From the NCBI GenBank assembly GCA_949282205.1, contig CASDOS010000055.1:1-50888 (forward strand): DNA of 50,888 nt. The letters run 5' to 3'. Every line of letters begins with the position of its first letter. The stretch's first letter is position 1. The notes under the pieces were generated by a model. The model made no database searches, was not told the origin of the DNA, and saw only the letters and a list, made by a program, of their open reading frames with translations. Below are positions 17,993 to 26,480 of the stretch, one piece after another. The stretch comes from an uncultured Alphaproteobacteria bacterium (GTDB lineage Bacteria; Pseudomonadota; Alphaproteobacteria; RF32; CAG-239). A program made the position numbers and the translations under genes.

Positions 17993-18747
17993 TATTCTGC
18001 CTCCAATTGAGCCATAATTTCTTCTGCAATTTCTGCATTGTGGTAAACGTGTTGAACATCTTCATCATCTTCTAAAGCGTCAACAAATTCTAGAAACTTC
18101 TTAGCTGTTTCCAAATCGGTAATTTCAGTCTTTACTGTTGGTTTCCAGTCTAAACGAGAAGCCGAAGGGGTACCAAATTTCTTTTCTAACGCGTCGGTTA
18201 CAACAGATAGGTCATCCGGTAAGGTTTCAATAGCGTGGATTTCATCATCGGATACAACTTCATTTGCTCCGGCTTCTAATGCTTCTTCAAACATCTTATC
18301 TGCGTCTGCAACGCTTGCAGGATATTCAATATAACCGATACGTTCAAAGTTGAAAGATACAGAACCTGTTTCACCCATAGCACCGCCGCGTTTACCAAAT
18401 ATAGAGCGAACGTTGCTTGCTGTACGGTTTTTGTTATCGGTTAACGCTTCTACGATAACGGCAACTTTATTTGGTGAAAAGCCTTCATAGCGCATGGTTG
18501 TAAAGTCTGCTCCACCAGCAACCTGTGTTGCTTTGGCAATAGCGCGTTCGATATTGTCTTTCGGCATACTTTCTGCTCTTGCGGCTTGGATGGCTAATCT
18601 TAAACGTGGGTTTTTATCCGGTTCCGGTAAGCCACTTTTAGCGGCAACGGTGATTTCTCTGGCGAGTTTTGCAAATACTCTTGCTTTTTTGGCGTCTTGT
18701 GCACCTTTGCGGTACATAATGTTCTTAAATTGGGAGTGTCCTGACAT
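17992..18747 (-). CDS. yebC: YebC/PmpR family transcription/translation factor
   Basis: A 251-aa protein with the diagnostic start MSGHSQFKNIMYRKGAQDAKKA and later MRYEGFSPNKVAVIVEALTDN, a TACO1/YebC domain that binds DNA and, in recent work, helps ribosomes through difficult peptides. GGAG lies 7 nt before the ATG. It is the first gene of the yebC-ruvC operon. Length and motifs are normal. Confidence 0.95.
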   Translation of the reverse strand: MSGHSQFKNIMYRKGAQDAKKARVFAKLAREITVAAKSGLPEPDKNPRLRLAIQAARAESMPKDNIERAIAKATQVAGGADFTTMRYEGFSPNKVAVIVEALTDNKNRTASNVRSIFGKRGGAMGETGSVSFNFERIGYIEYPASVADADKMFEEALEAGANEVVSDDEIHAIETLPDDLSVVTDALEKKFGTPSASRLDWKPTVKTEITDLETAKKFLEFVDALEDDEDVQHVYHNAEIAEEIMAQLEAE

Positions 18748-18831
18748 TTAGCATCTCCATAATATCTATTAGTTAATGTTTCTTGTTGTTGTTTTCTATA
18801 AAATCTTCTGAAAGAAAGTGCAAGTGTTTTA

Positions 18832-19659
18832 TTATTCTGTTTCTTCCGCAAGTCTTGTATCTGTTAATAGAAAAGCAGGAGCTTTTTTTCCAAAGACTTT
18901 ATAGCGTTTGGATAAATCCATGGCTTTTTTATCCAGTAAGGGAGGTTTTAAGTCTTGTTTTGCTCCGAGAATCGGGGCTTTTTCAACTTGTGGAGTTTGT
19001 TGCCTTTTTTCTTTTTTGTTTTTGTTCATTTCTTGCGGCAAACTTGGCTCTACAGAAGCAACTTCTTCTTGCTTTTTATCAACTTTAATCTCTGCCGGCG
19101 TTTTTAGTATCTTATTTAATGTATCTTGCGTTTCTTTTGAACGTCTTGTCGTAAATACAATATTTTGTTTGTTGACAGGTAGAAGCTCTAAGATTTTATC
19201 TAAGTTATTTAGTTGTCGGTTCTTCTTGATTAAATTTATATCGTCTACGACTAATATGTTTGTGTTTGTTAAATTCAGATTGTTTTCATTTATGTTTTCA
19301 AGCAATAAATCCGGAGAAGCTATAATCACATTTGCTTCTTGTTCCGTGTTCTCTTTTTCACTTTCGTTTATTTCGTGATATTTGTTGAAAATTGAGAATT
19401 TATCGGAGATGTTTACTGCTTCTTTGTTATCTGCCGCAATGATTAAAATGTTTTGCCCCTCGTTTTTGGATATAATATCAATTAACGGGAATATATAGGA
19501 ACAAGTTTTTCCGCACGCATTGGGGGCTATTGTGAAAATATCTTTGCCCGAAAGAATTGACGGGATAACATCTTTTTGAACGGTTGTAGGTTCTTTATAC
19601 CCTAAATCTTCAATGGCTTGGATGGTCTTTTCACTTAAACCTAAATCACTAAAACTCAT
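18832..19659 (-). CDS. Degenerate DEAD-box helicase-like protein (single RecA domain)
   Basis: A 275-aa protein whose first 180 residues are a DEAD-box RecA1 domain. It has the Q motif FSDLGL...GYKEPTTVQK and a modified P-loop APNACGKT (45-52, in place of AxTGSGKT). The Walker B region VVDDINL (137-143) replaces the DEAD tetrapeptide, and TTR replaces SAT (about 170). The second RecA (helicase C) domain is missing; instead there is a Lys/Glu/Pro-rich linker and a short basic tail. The 84-base gap before yebC contains no helicase remnant. It therefore looks like a stable, shortened relative, possibly an RNA-binding or scaffold protein without unwinding activity. Confidence 0.75.
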   Translation of the reverse strand: MSFSDLGLSEKTIQAIEDLGYKEPTTVQKDVIPSILSGKDIFTIAPNACGKTCSYIFPLIDIISKNEGQNILIIAADNKEAVNISDKFSIFNKYHEINESEKENTEQEANVIIASPDLLLENINENNLNLTNTNILVVDDINLIKKNRQLNNLDKILELLPVNKQNIVFTTRRSKETQDTLNKILKTPAEIKVDKKQEEVASVEPSLPQEMNKNKKEKRQQTPQVEKAPILGAKQDLKPPLLDKKAMDLSKRYKVFGKKAPAFLLTDTRLAEETE

Positions 19660-19781
19660 ATTTCTTTCCTATTTTCGTATTTAATTTCTTGAATACTATA
19701 ACTTTATAACGCAGAGTCAAGACCTATGTGCGGGGGCGTGTAAAAATTCAGAATGCTAAAATTTATGTTTAAAAAAATAGC

Positions 19782-19813
19782 TTTTTTAGTTTTTTTGTGT
19801 TAAAACTAAAAAA
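19782..19813 (+). repeat. AT-only inverted repeat upstream of rarA
   Basis: TTTTTTAGTTTT (19782-19793) is repeated inverted as AAAACTAAAAAA (19802-19813), ending 17 bases before the rarA start. It could be a regulatory hairpin or part of the promoter. Confidence 0.35.
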
Positions 19814-19829
19814 ATTTTAATGTGGATTT

Positions 19830-21167
19830 ATGGATGAAATGGAAGAAACTCTTTTTTCTAGTCGAATAAAAAGACCTTTGGCTGACCGTCTACGTCCTAA
19901 AAAGTTGGAAGATGTGGTGGGACAAGAGCAGGTTTTGGGTGAGGATTCTCCTTTGGGGAGGATGCTTTTTACCGGACGTGTTTCTTCGTTTATTCTTTGG
20001 GGACCTCCGGGGTGTGGTAAAACTACGATTGCCAGACTTATTGCAGAATATACGAATCTTTATTTTGAACAAATATCTGCTGTTTTTTCAGGTGTTACAG
20101 ATCTGAAAAGAGTTTTTCAATATGCACAAGAGCGGCGGGTTACACAAGGTAAGGGAACGTTGCTGTTTGTTGATGAAATTCATCGGTTTAATAAATCTCA
20201 ACAAGATGGTTTTTTGCCTTATGTGGAAGACGGAACGGTTATTTTGGTTGGTGCAACAACCGAGAATCCATCTTTTGAACTTAATGCCGCTTTGTTATCC
20301 AGATGTCAGGTTTTTGTACTGAATCGGCTAACTTCTGAAAATTTTGAGGAACTTTTACAACGTGCCGAAAAAGAAGAAGGGATGGAACTTCCACTTGATA
20401 AAGAAGCTCGGGAATTTATGAAGAGTGTTGCTGATGGTGATGGACGTTATATCCTTAATTTGGCGGAAAGTGTTTGGGCTTATGCAAAACCCGGGGAAAT
20501 CTTTGATAAAGATAAATTGATGAAGATTATTCGTTCTCGCGCTCCTATTTATGATAAAGGACGTGACGGACACTATAATCTTATTTCTGCTGTGCATAAA
20601 TCATTGCGTGGCTCTGATGTTGATGCGGCTTTGTATTGGGTGAGCCGAATGATTGTTTCTGGTGAAGATCCGAGATATATTTTAAGACGGCTTATTCGTT
20701 TTGCGGTGGAAGATGTTTCTTTGGCTGATCCTAATGCGGTTACGCAGGCAATTGCTTGTGCCGAAGTTTATGAACGATTGGGATCTCCTGAAGGTGATTT
20801 GGCTGTTATGCAATTAACAGCATATTTAGCTACTGCTCCGAAATCAGCGGCTGTTTATAAAGCTATGCATAGTGCTTTTGAGGCGGCTCGTCAGACCGGT
20901 TCTTTAATGCCGCCTAAACATATTTTGAATGCGCCGACCAAATTAATGAAAGAGTTAGGATATCACGACGGCTATATTTATGATCAAGATTTGGAAGATG
21001 GTTTTTCGGGGCAAAATTATTTTCCTGAAGAAATGGGACGACGGCGTTTTTATAATCCGGTTGATAGAGGGTTTGAGCGTGAAATAAAAAAGAGAATAGA
21101 CTATTTTGATAAATTAAGAGCTGAAAAACAGCGTGCACAAAAACAAAAAAATAAATTAAATTCTTAG
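19830..21167 (+). CDS. rarA: Replication-associated recombination protein RarA (MgsA)
   Basis: A 445-aa AAA+ clamp-loader-like ATPase. It begins PLADRLRPKKLEDVVGQ, has Walker A WGPPGCGKTT (about 58-66), Walker B LLFVDEIHRFNKSQQD (about 110-125), and VGATTENPSFELNAALLSRCQV. The MgsA C-terminal domain follows (DPNAVTQAIACAEVYERLG, then PPKHILNAPTKLMKELGY). RarA acts at stalled forks and interacts with SSB. It is divergent from the degenerate helicase gene. Confidence 0.95.
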   Translation: MDEMEETLFSSRIKRPLADRLRPKKLEDVVGQEQVLGEDSPLGRMLFTGRVSSFILWGPPGCGKTTIARLIAEYTNLYFEQISAVFSGVTDLKRVFQYAQERRVTQGKGTLLFVDEIHRFNKSQQDGFLPYVEDGTVILVGATTENPSFELNAALLSRCQVFVLNRLTSENFEELLQRAEKEEGMELPLDKEAREFMKSVADGDGRYILNLAESVWAYAKPGEIFDKDKLMKIIRSRAPIYDKGRDGHYNLISAVHKSLRGSDVDAALYWVSRMIVSGEDPRYILRRLIRFAVEDVSLADPNAVTQAIACAEVYERLGSPEGDLAVMQLTAYLATAPKSAAVYKAMHSAFEAARQTGSLMPPKHILNAPTKLMKELGYHDGYIYDQDLEDGFSGQNYFPEEMGRRRFYNPVDRGFEREIKKRIDYFDKLRAEKQRAQKQKNKLNS

Positions 21168-21259
21168 GTTTTGGAAGAATCTCTATAAATAGAATTTGAC
21201 TTTTGGTTTGATAATGATACTCTGACCGAAACGTTGAATTATTTTAAAATTTAATTGTT

Positions 21260-21463
21260 ATGGGTGATTTGAAAGCGTTTGCAATGGAACTTGTTAATCT
21301 TCAGTGTAAAGAAGTGCAGGAATTGGCTAAGATTTTGAAAGAAGAATATGGTATTGAGCCAAAACGAGGGGCAAAATTAGAAGATTTGTGTGTTTCTGAA
21401 AATGTTGTTTCTCGTCAAGTTCGACGCAAAATGGAACGCGAGGCGAAGAAAAAACAAAAATGA
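21260..21463 (+). CDS. Stand-alone L7/L12 N-terminal-domain-like small protein
   Basis: This 67-aa protein begins [34 protein letters not shown] (described in parts: [31 protein letters not shown]). This closely resembles the dimerisation domain of ribosomal protein L7/L12 (rplL), which normally continues into an Ala-rich hinge and a factor-binding domain. Here residues 35-67 are instead a basic tail ending REAKKKQK. It may bind the L10 stalk or be a free coiled dimer. It is flanked by its own weak promoter region and a hairpin terminator. The resemblance is by eye. Confidence 0.55.
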   Translation: MGDLKAFAMELVNLQCKEVQELAKILKEEYGIEPKRGAKLEDLCVSENVVSRQVRRKMEREAKKKQK

Positions 21464-21498
21464 TTAGCTTCGAAAATTGTATTATTGCGTATTTTAAC

Positions 21499-21527
21499 AA
21501 AAGGCTCTTCAAATAGAAGGGCTTTTT
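21499..21527 (+). terminator. Terminator after the L12-like gene
   Basis: An imperfect stem AAAAGGCTCTTC / GAAGGGCTTTTT with a 5-nt loop and a T run. Confidence 0.65.
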
Positions 21528-21593
21528 GTTTTATTTGCTTGTTTTTTTGAGGTTCTTCTGTTACACTTCGTAAAGTTTACGAAAGGAACGTTA

Positions 21594-22523
21594 ATGTCTG
21601 GTGTTGAAATTGTAAAAGTTAAAGAAACTGATGATGGAATGCGGCTTAACCGTTGGTTCTTGAAATATTATCCGGGGCTGACTTTGGGACGGTTGCAAAA
21701 ATTACTTAGAACGAAACAAATTAAAGTTAATGGGGCAAAAGTAGAGGCTAATACTCGTCTTGAAGTTGGGCAGGAAATTAGAATTCCGCCGCTCGATAAT
21801 GAAAAACAAGCAATTCAACATCAGGAAATCTCATTTAAAGATGCTCAGTTTATTGAAAAATTGGTGGTTTATAAAGATGATAATGTTATCGTCTTAAATA
21901 AACCTTCCGGGTTGGCTGTTCAGGGAGGGACCAATACAACTCGTCATGTCGACGGAATGCTCGAAGCTCTTAAATTTGATTATGAGGAAAAACCTAAATT
22001 AGTTCATCGTATTGATAAAGATACTAGCGGTATTTTAGTTTTAGCCAGAACGCGGAAAATGGCTGATGTTTTGACGAAGGCTTTTAGAGAGCATACCTTG
22101 CGTAAAACTTATTTGGCTCTTACTCGTGGGGTTCCTAATCAAGAATATGGAGAAATAAAAGCTCCTTTGGAAAAAATGGATGGGCGTGTTCAGGTTGTTG
22201 ATGGCGGTAAATCGGCTGTTACGGAATACGAAGTGGTTGATTGTGTCGGTGATAAATATGCTTTAGTGGCTGCTTCTCCTTTAACCGGAAGAACTCATCA
22301 AATTCGTGCTCATCTTGAATTTATCGGAACCCCAATTTGCGGTGATGATAAATATTTTGGTCATCAACGCGATAAAAATAAATTGTTGGTGAATAAATTA
22401 TACCTGCATGCGTATAAAATCGATTTATCTTCTGTGTATGGTAAAAAAATGGTTGTAAAGGCAAAATTGCCTGACTATTTTAAAGAAAGTTTGAAATTGC
22501 TCGGATTAAATCTTGGGGAGTAA
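21594..22523 (+). CDS. rluC: RluC/RluD-family 23S rRNA pseudouridine synthase
   Basis: A 309-aa protein with an N-terminal S4 RNA-binding domain (RLNRWFLKYYPGLTLGRLQKLL, residues about 17-65). The catalytic motif is HRIDKDTSGILVLA (Asp at about 142), and the RluA-family ending GRTHQIRAHLEFIGTPICGD is present. It isomerises uridines in 23S rRNA. The position next to an ATP12 gene is a conserved alphaproteobacterial neighbourhood. It heads a long plus-strand operon running to trxB. Confidence 0.9.
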   Translation: MSGVEIVKVKETDDGMRLNRWFLKYYPGLTLGRLQKLLRTKQIKVNGAKVEANTRLEVGQEIRIPPLDNEKQAIQHQEISFKDAQFIEKLVVYKDDNVIVLNKPSGLAVQGGTNTTRHVDGMLEALKFDYEEKPKLVHRIDKDTSGILVLARTRKMADVLTKAFREHTLRKTYLALTRGVPNQEYGEIKAPLEKMDGRVQVVDGGKSAVTEYEVVDCVGDKYALVAASPLTGRTHQIRAHLEFIGTPICGDDKYFGHQRDKNKLLVNKLYLHAYKIDLSSVYGKKMVVKAKLPDYFKESLKLLGLNLGE

Positions 22524-22529
22524 AGGGAA

Positions 22530-24659
22530 ATGAAAAAATTTCTAAAATTTATTCTTATTTTTGTTGTTTCTGTTTGTGTGATAGTGATTGCTGCCGGTTA
22601 TGTGCTTTTAACACAAATAGATTTTAATGCTTATAAAAATAGTATTATAAAAATTGTTTATGAAAAAACCGGACGGCAATTAACTATGGATAATATTCGG
22701 TTGAGGCCTTCTTTTAATCCGATTGTTGAAGTGCAAAACGTGACTTTCTCTAATGCAACATGGGCAAAAAGTTCGGAAATGGTGTCTGCTCAATCTATTG
22801 AGTTGGGATTTGCGTTGTTGCCATTGTTTCAAAAGAAAATTGAAATAGATACGTTTACCGTTCATAATGCGGTGGTAAATTTGGAAATAAATTCTCAAGG
22901 AAAAGCAAATTGGGAGTTTTCTGATACACAGAGTGGTGAACTTAAGAAAATTTCTAGTTCTAATTGGGGCTTGATTGGTGTTGCATATGCTGAAGATATG
23001 ACAATGAGTGATTCGCAGGTTACTGGTGGTGAATTCTCTTTGTCTGATGTTGTGGTTAGAAATCTTCTTTTAGATAATGTTCAGATTAATTATACAGATA
23101 CGGCTCAAACAGTTCAAAGTTACAAAATTAACAATCTTAAACTGACGGAAGCTGACTTAAATAATATTAATTTTGATTTTAATGTAAATGATGGCTTATA
23201 TGTGGGAACCGGTGTAGCGGGTGGTTTTAGTAAACTGGAAGACGTCAAAGGATATCCGCTGCAAGGTCAATTTGATGTTATGGGAATCCATGCGGAAACA
23301 AATGTGCTTTTATATGATTTGATGGGGGGAGATATTCGTTTTAAGGGAAATGTAAGTGCTCAGGGATTTTTAGGAAAAAACAGCGGGTATAATGAATCTG
23401 TTAATGCAAACATTGAGGGAAATTTGAAAAAAATTAAGGCAGATATTCAAAGTTTGATGTTTGCAGGTAATCAGATTAAAGGAACTGTTTCGGTTGACTT
23501 AAATCAGCAAGTCCCTGCAATTAGAGCAAACCTTAATAGTGATAAAATTGATTTGGTTTCTTTTACAAAGAAAACGCAAAGCATGGCTGCTTTTAGTTTA
23601 GTGAAAGAGGCTAAGGCTACAACACTTGTACCTAATGAGGTTATTCCTTATCAATATTTATCAGATGTTGACGCTAAAGCTGATGTTTATATCGGTTTGC
23701 TGTCTAATGCAAATGTTGAATTGGCAAAAGATTTAACTCTTCAAGCTGAAGTTGTTAAGGGAATTCTTAATGTTAAATTAACAAAGGGTATGATTTTTAA
23801 TGGAGATGCAACCGCAGCGTTTAATGTCAATGCTTCTCAAAAATCTGTTTTGTTTAAAATGGATGTTAAAAGATTGAATCTAAAACAAGCCTTGGCTGCT
23901 GCCGGTGATATTAAAGCAGCATTGGATTTTAGAAGCGGTAGTGAAACTGATATCGTTGTTAATTTGATAGGGCAAGGGGATACTTTTGCAGATGTTGTTG
24001 ATACCTTAAACGGACACTTTATTACAATTATGGAACAATCTCAGTTGCATATAGGTAATATTGGCTTGCTGAAAGGGAATATTATTTCTCAATTATTGGA
24101 TACACTTCGTATTACTAAGGGAAATGATGATCTGAATTTAAGATGTGCTGTTGTTCGTGCAGATTTGAAAGATGGTATGGCGCAGATTCCTAATGGGATT
24201 ACGGTTAATGCCGATAAATTTACAATTGTGGCAACGGGGGATGTTAATTTGAAAAAAGATGAACTTAATTTGAGTTTTAAGCCGTTTGCCGGAAAATTAA
24301 CAGATACAAATATTGCTAAAGTGTTGTCTTCATTGGTTAAATTGACAGGAACAATTCAAAATCCTAAAATTCGTGTTGATAGTGCCAATGCTATTAAAAC
24401 AATAGTTGGTGTGACGACAACCGGTCCGGTTTATTTGGGTAGTCAAATGTTGTTGGAAAATGACGGCTCTCCTTGTTATACGGCATTGCAGGGTACTGGT
24501 TACGAAAACAGATTTCCCAAACCCGAAAATGTAGTTACTCAAACAACAAATGATGTCGGACAAATCTTTGATGATAGCGTCGGGGTTGTTAAAGATACGA
24601 CGAAAGGAATTATTGATATTTTATCCGGCTCTGTAAAAAGTTTGAATAGGAATAAGTAA
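22530..24659 (+). CDS. AsmA-family envelope protein
   Basis: A 709-aa protein with one N-terminal membrane anchor (FLKFILIFVVSVCVIVIAAGYVLL), then a large periplasmic region. Its first part (YKNSIIKIVYEKTGRQLTM, then RPSFNPIVEVQNVTFSNA) is the typical AsmA start. The C-terminal AsmA-like region spans about 440-600 (TLNGHFITIMEQSQLHIGNI, then GDVNLKKDELNLSFKP). AsmA proteins form long beta-groove structures implicated in lipid transport to the outer membrane. It is 6 nt downstream of rluC. Confidence 0.88.
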   Translation: MKKFLKFILIFVVSVCVIVIAAGYVLLTQIDFNAYKNSIIKIVYEKTGRQLTMDNIRLRPSFNPIVEVQNVTFSNATWAKSSEMVSAQSIELGFALLPLFQKKIEIDTFTVHNAVVNLEINSQGKANWEFSDTQSGELKKISSSNWGLIGVAYAEDMTMSDSQVTGGEFSLSDVVVRNLLLDNVQINYTDTAQTVQSYKINNLKLTEADLNNINFDFNVNDGLYVGTGVAGGFSKLEDVKGYPLQGQFDVMGIHAETNVLLYDLMGGDIRFKGNVSAQGFLGKNSGYNESVNANIEGNLKKIKADIQSLMFAGNQIKGTVSVDLNQQVPAIRANLNSDKIDLVSFTKKTQSMAAFSLVKEAKATTLVPNEVIPYQYLSDVDAKADVYIGLLSNANVELAKDLTLQAEVVKGILNVKLTKGMIFNGDATAAFNVNASQKSVLFKMDVKRLNLKQALAAAGDIKAALDFRSGSETDIVVNLIGQGDTFADVVDTLNGHFITIMEQSQLHIGNIGLLKGNIISQLLDTLRITKGNDDLNLRCAVVRADLKDGMAQIPNGITVNADKFTIVATGDVNLKKDELNLSFKPFAGKLTDTNIAKVLSSLVKLTGTIQNPKIRVDSANAIKTIVGVTTTGPVYLGSQMLLENDGSPCYTALQGTGYENRFPKPENVVTQTTNDVGQIFDDSVGVVKDTTKGIIDILSGSVKSLNRNK

Positions 24660-24660
24660 T

Positions 24661-25170
24661 TTGGCGGATTTGCAAGAATTTATTAGTTCGGTTGATGGGT
24701 ATAGAAAGGAAATTGTAGTTCGGTTGTTGGATTTTTCGGCAACCGATACAATTTTATATGTACGAGAATGTATCTCTGATGAAAAAAGGTTAAGGTGCTT
24801 AGATAGTGCAATTCAATTAGCGAATACTTTTTTACAAACAAAATTTGAGGAAATTTTCGAATTGGAGGTTTCTGGTGTTAATTTGGCGCAGAGAGAGAAA
24901 CTTAAGGTTTTTCTTGATAAATTAGATAATGCGTCTTTGGCGATTCTGTTTCTTGTGGCGACGGAATTGAAATCTGTTTTGTTGGGGGTTGTGTTTTTAT
25001 ATCATGCTTTTTCTGTTCAAGATATTTTTAATTTGGCTTTTGCTGAAGAATTGGAAGAGCAGAATATATGGGGTAAAGATGAATTTATTACTCAGAGATA
25101 TTCTGAAATTTTTGATAAATTAATAAGTTGGGAAAAGTTTTGTGATGAGAGAAGTTTATTTAAAAATTGA
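24661..25170 (+). CDS. ATP12-like F1-ATPase assembly chaperone (divergent, short)
   Basis: The reading frame starts with TTG right after the asmA stop, with AGGAATAAG upstream; there is no ATG nearby. The 169-aa product has a C-terminal block LGVVFLYHAFSVQDIFNLAFAEELEEQNIWGKDE (seen in parts: ALxG-like LYHAFSVQDIFNLA, EELEEQNIWGKDE). This matches the ATP12 family end (a few helices, then E-x2-Q-x3-WG-x-D). ATP12 binds F1-alpha during ATP synthase assembly and is restricted to Alphaproteobacteria and mitochondria. It is shorter than usual (about 230 aa), missing N-terminal strands. The RluC neighbourhood supports the call. Confidence 0.6.
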   Translation: MADLQEFISSVDGYRKEIVVRLLDFSATDTILYVRECISDEKRLRCLDSAIQLANTFLQTKFEEIFELEVSGVNLAQREKLKVFLDKLDNASLAILFLVATELKSVLLGVVFLYHAFSVQDIFNLAFAEELEEQNIWGKDEFITQRYSEIFDKLISWEKFCDERSLFKN

Positions 25171-25432
25171 AGGACGGGTGCAGGGAATAGGCTATCGACG
25201 TTGGGCTGTTTCTAAGGCTTTGGAAATAGGAGGAATTTCTGGTTGGGTGAGAAATGAAGATGATGGTAGTGTCGAAATTTTAATGAGCGGCGATGATGAT
25301 AAAATAAATCAGATGATCCAATGTTGTTATCAGGGACCTCTTTTTGCCAGAGTTGATAAAATTTCTTTTTTGCCCGGAATTCGAAATTATTTTTTGCCGC
25401 AAATTGAAGAAAATGTTTTTAGACGCATTTAA
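25145..25432 (+). CDS. acyP: Acylphosphatase
   Basis: A 95-aa acylphosphatase with GRVQGIGYRRWAVSKA (phosphate-binding loop and catalytic Arg) and GGISGWVRNEDDGSVEI (catalytic Asn). It hydrolyses acyl phosphates. ATG 25145 is preferred over the GTG three bases earlier. It overlaps the 3' end of the ATP12-like gene by 26 nt, so the two are coupled. Confidence 0.93.
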   Translation: MREVYLKIEGRVQGIGYRRWAVSKALEIGGISGWVRNEDDGSVEILMSGDDDKINQMIQCCYQGPLFARVDKISFLPGIRNYFLPQIEENVFRRI

Positions 25433-25520
25433 TTATAACTTTAATTTAGGTTGGGTTTAGTTGTTTTAGTGCTTTTTAGCGTATATTTTTTATTCGGTTT
25501 TATTTTTTTAGGAGAAAAAT

Positions 25521-25787
25521 ATGCGTGTTGAAAAAACTTTGGAAAATGCTCAGGCTTGTGTCTGTTTTTCTTGCCCTTCTTATTCGGCTCATTGTAAAAT
25601 TAAAAACGGAAAGAACATTCCTTTTGATGTTTCTCATTTGAAACATTTGGAATGTTTGTTTTGTGCTTTTGAAAAAAGTAATTGTATTCACGAAAATAAA
25701 GGTTGTTTGTGTGAGCATTGTCCTGTGTATAAAAAATATCATTTAAGTCAGGATGAATATTGTTTATTTACCGGTGGACTAAAGTGA
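25521..25787 (+). CDS. Cysteine-rich DUF2769-like protein
   Basis: An 88-aa protein with AGGAG before the ATG. It contains twelve Cys residues arranged as CVCFSCPSYSAHC, ECLFCAFEKSNC and CLCEHCPVYKKY, ending EYCLFTGGLK. The pattern matches my recollection of the DUF2769 family, presumably a zinc or Fe-S binding fold of unknown function. It sits between the acylphosphatase gene and a helical-repeat protein in the operon leading to trxB. Confidence 0.65.
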   Translation: MRVEKTLENAQACVCFSCPSYSAHCKIKNGKNIPFDVSHLKHLECLFCAFEKSNCIHENKGCLCEHCPVYKKYHLSQDEYCLFTGGLK

Positions 25788-25805
25788 AATTCTCGGAGAT
25801 CGATG

Positions 25806-26471
25806 ATGGTGAATTCCTTGACTACGAAAAAAGATAATGCAGAAAAACGCTTTCTTAATTTATATAGAGTTGTTCTTGAACGTGAAAAATATTTGAATAA
25901 TGAGGCTTTAATTATTCAGTATAGTACGTTGTTACGGTTTTTTATGAAATTTTTACAGTCTGAGGATAAATATAATCCAAACGTCGAATGGGTTTTGTTT
26001 TTAATTTATTCAAAACTTGGAGCTATCTATTATCATGATGCATTGATGGAAATAGATGATTCTAAATGCTTTTTGGCGGCCGAATATTATAATCAGGCGT
26101 TGACGTATGCTCGTAATGTTGATGATAAAAACAGGATTTTGCTCGCTTTAAAAGATATTTATTATTATCTTAATGATGAAAATGCGTATGTGCGTGTTGA
26201 AGAAGCATGGGCCGAAAATCATGAATCTCATGATAAATATCAGGCTTATATAATTTTGGCTCAAAATGCAGATGCTTCTTATATGAAAGTGAGATTTCTT
26301 GAAAAAGCTCTGGCTCTGATTTTGCAACAGAAAGAGAGGTTTTATGAAAAACATCAAGATACTCTTTTTATTTGCAGTCAGTTGATTGCGGTGTATGAAT
26401 TATTGGGGGAGAGAGAAAAGGCTCTTAAAATTGAAAAATTACGAGAGAATGCTTTGAAACTTTTAAATTAG
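25806..26471 (+). CDS. TPR-like helical protein of unknown function
   Basis: About 221 aa, all helical by composition. Pairs of helices such as CFLAAEYYNQALTYARNV, RFLEKALALILQQKERFYE and QLIAVYELLGEREKALKIE suggest TPR-type repeats. No signal peptide. GGAG lies 7 nt before ATG 25806; an ATG three bases upstream is also possible. It directly precedes trxB (9-nt gap). A role is not inferable beyond protein binding. Confidence 0.6.
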   Translation: MVNSLTTKKDNAEKRFLNLYRVVLEREKYLNNEALIIQYSTLLRFFMKFLQSEDKYNPNVEWVLFLIYSKLGAIYYHDALMEIDDSKCFLAAEYYNQALTYARNVDDKNRILLALKDIYYYLNDENAYVRVEEAWAENHESHDKYQAYIILAQNADASYMKVRFLEKALALILQQKERFYEKHQDTLFICSQLIAVYELLGEREKALKIEKLRENALKLLN

Positions 26472-26480
26472 GAGGCTGTA

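Noticed and set aside
18748..18831. Frameshifted second half of the DEAD-box helicase
   Set aside because: The 84 bases before yebC contain no helicase C motifs in any frame, so the protein is short rather than split.
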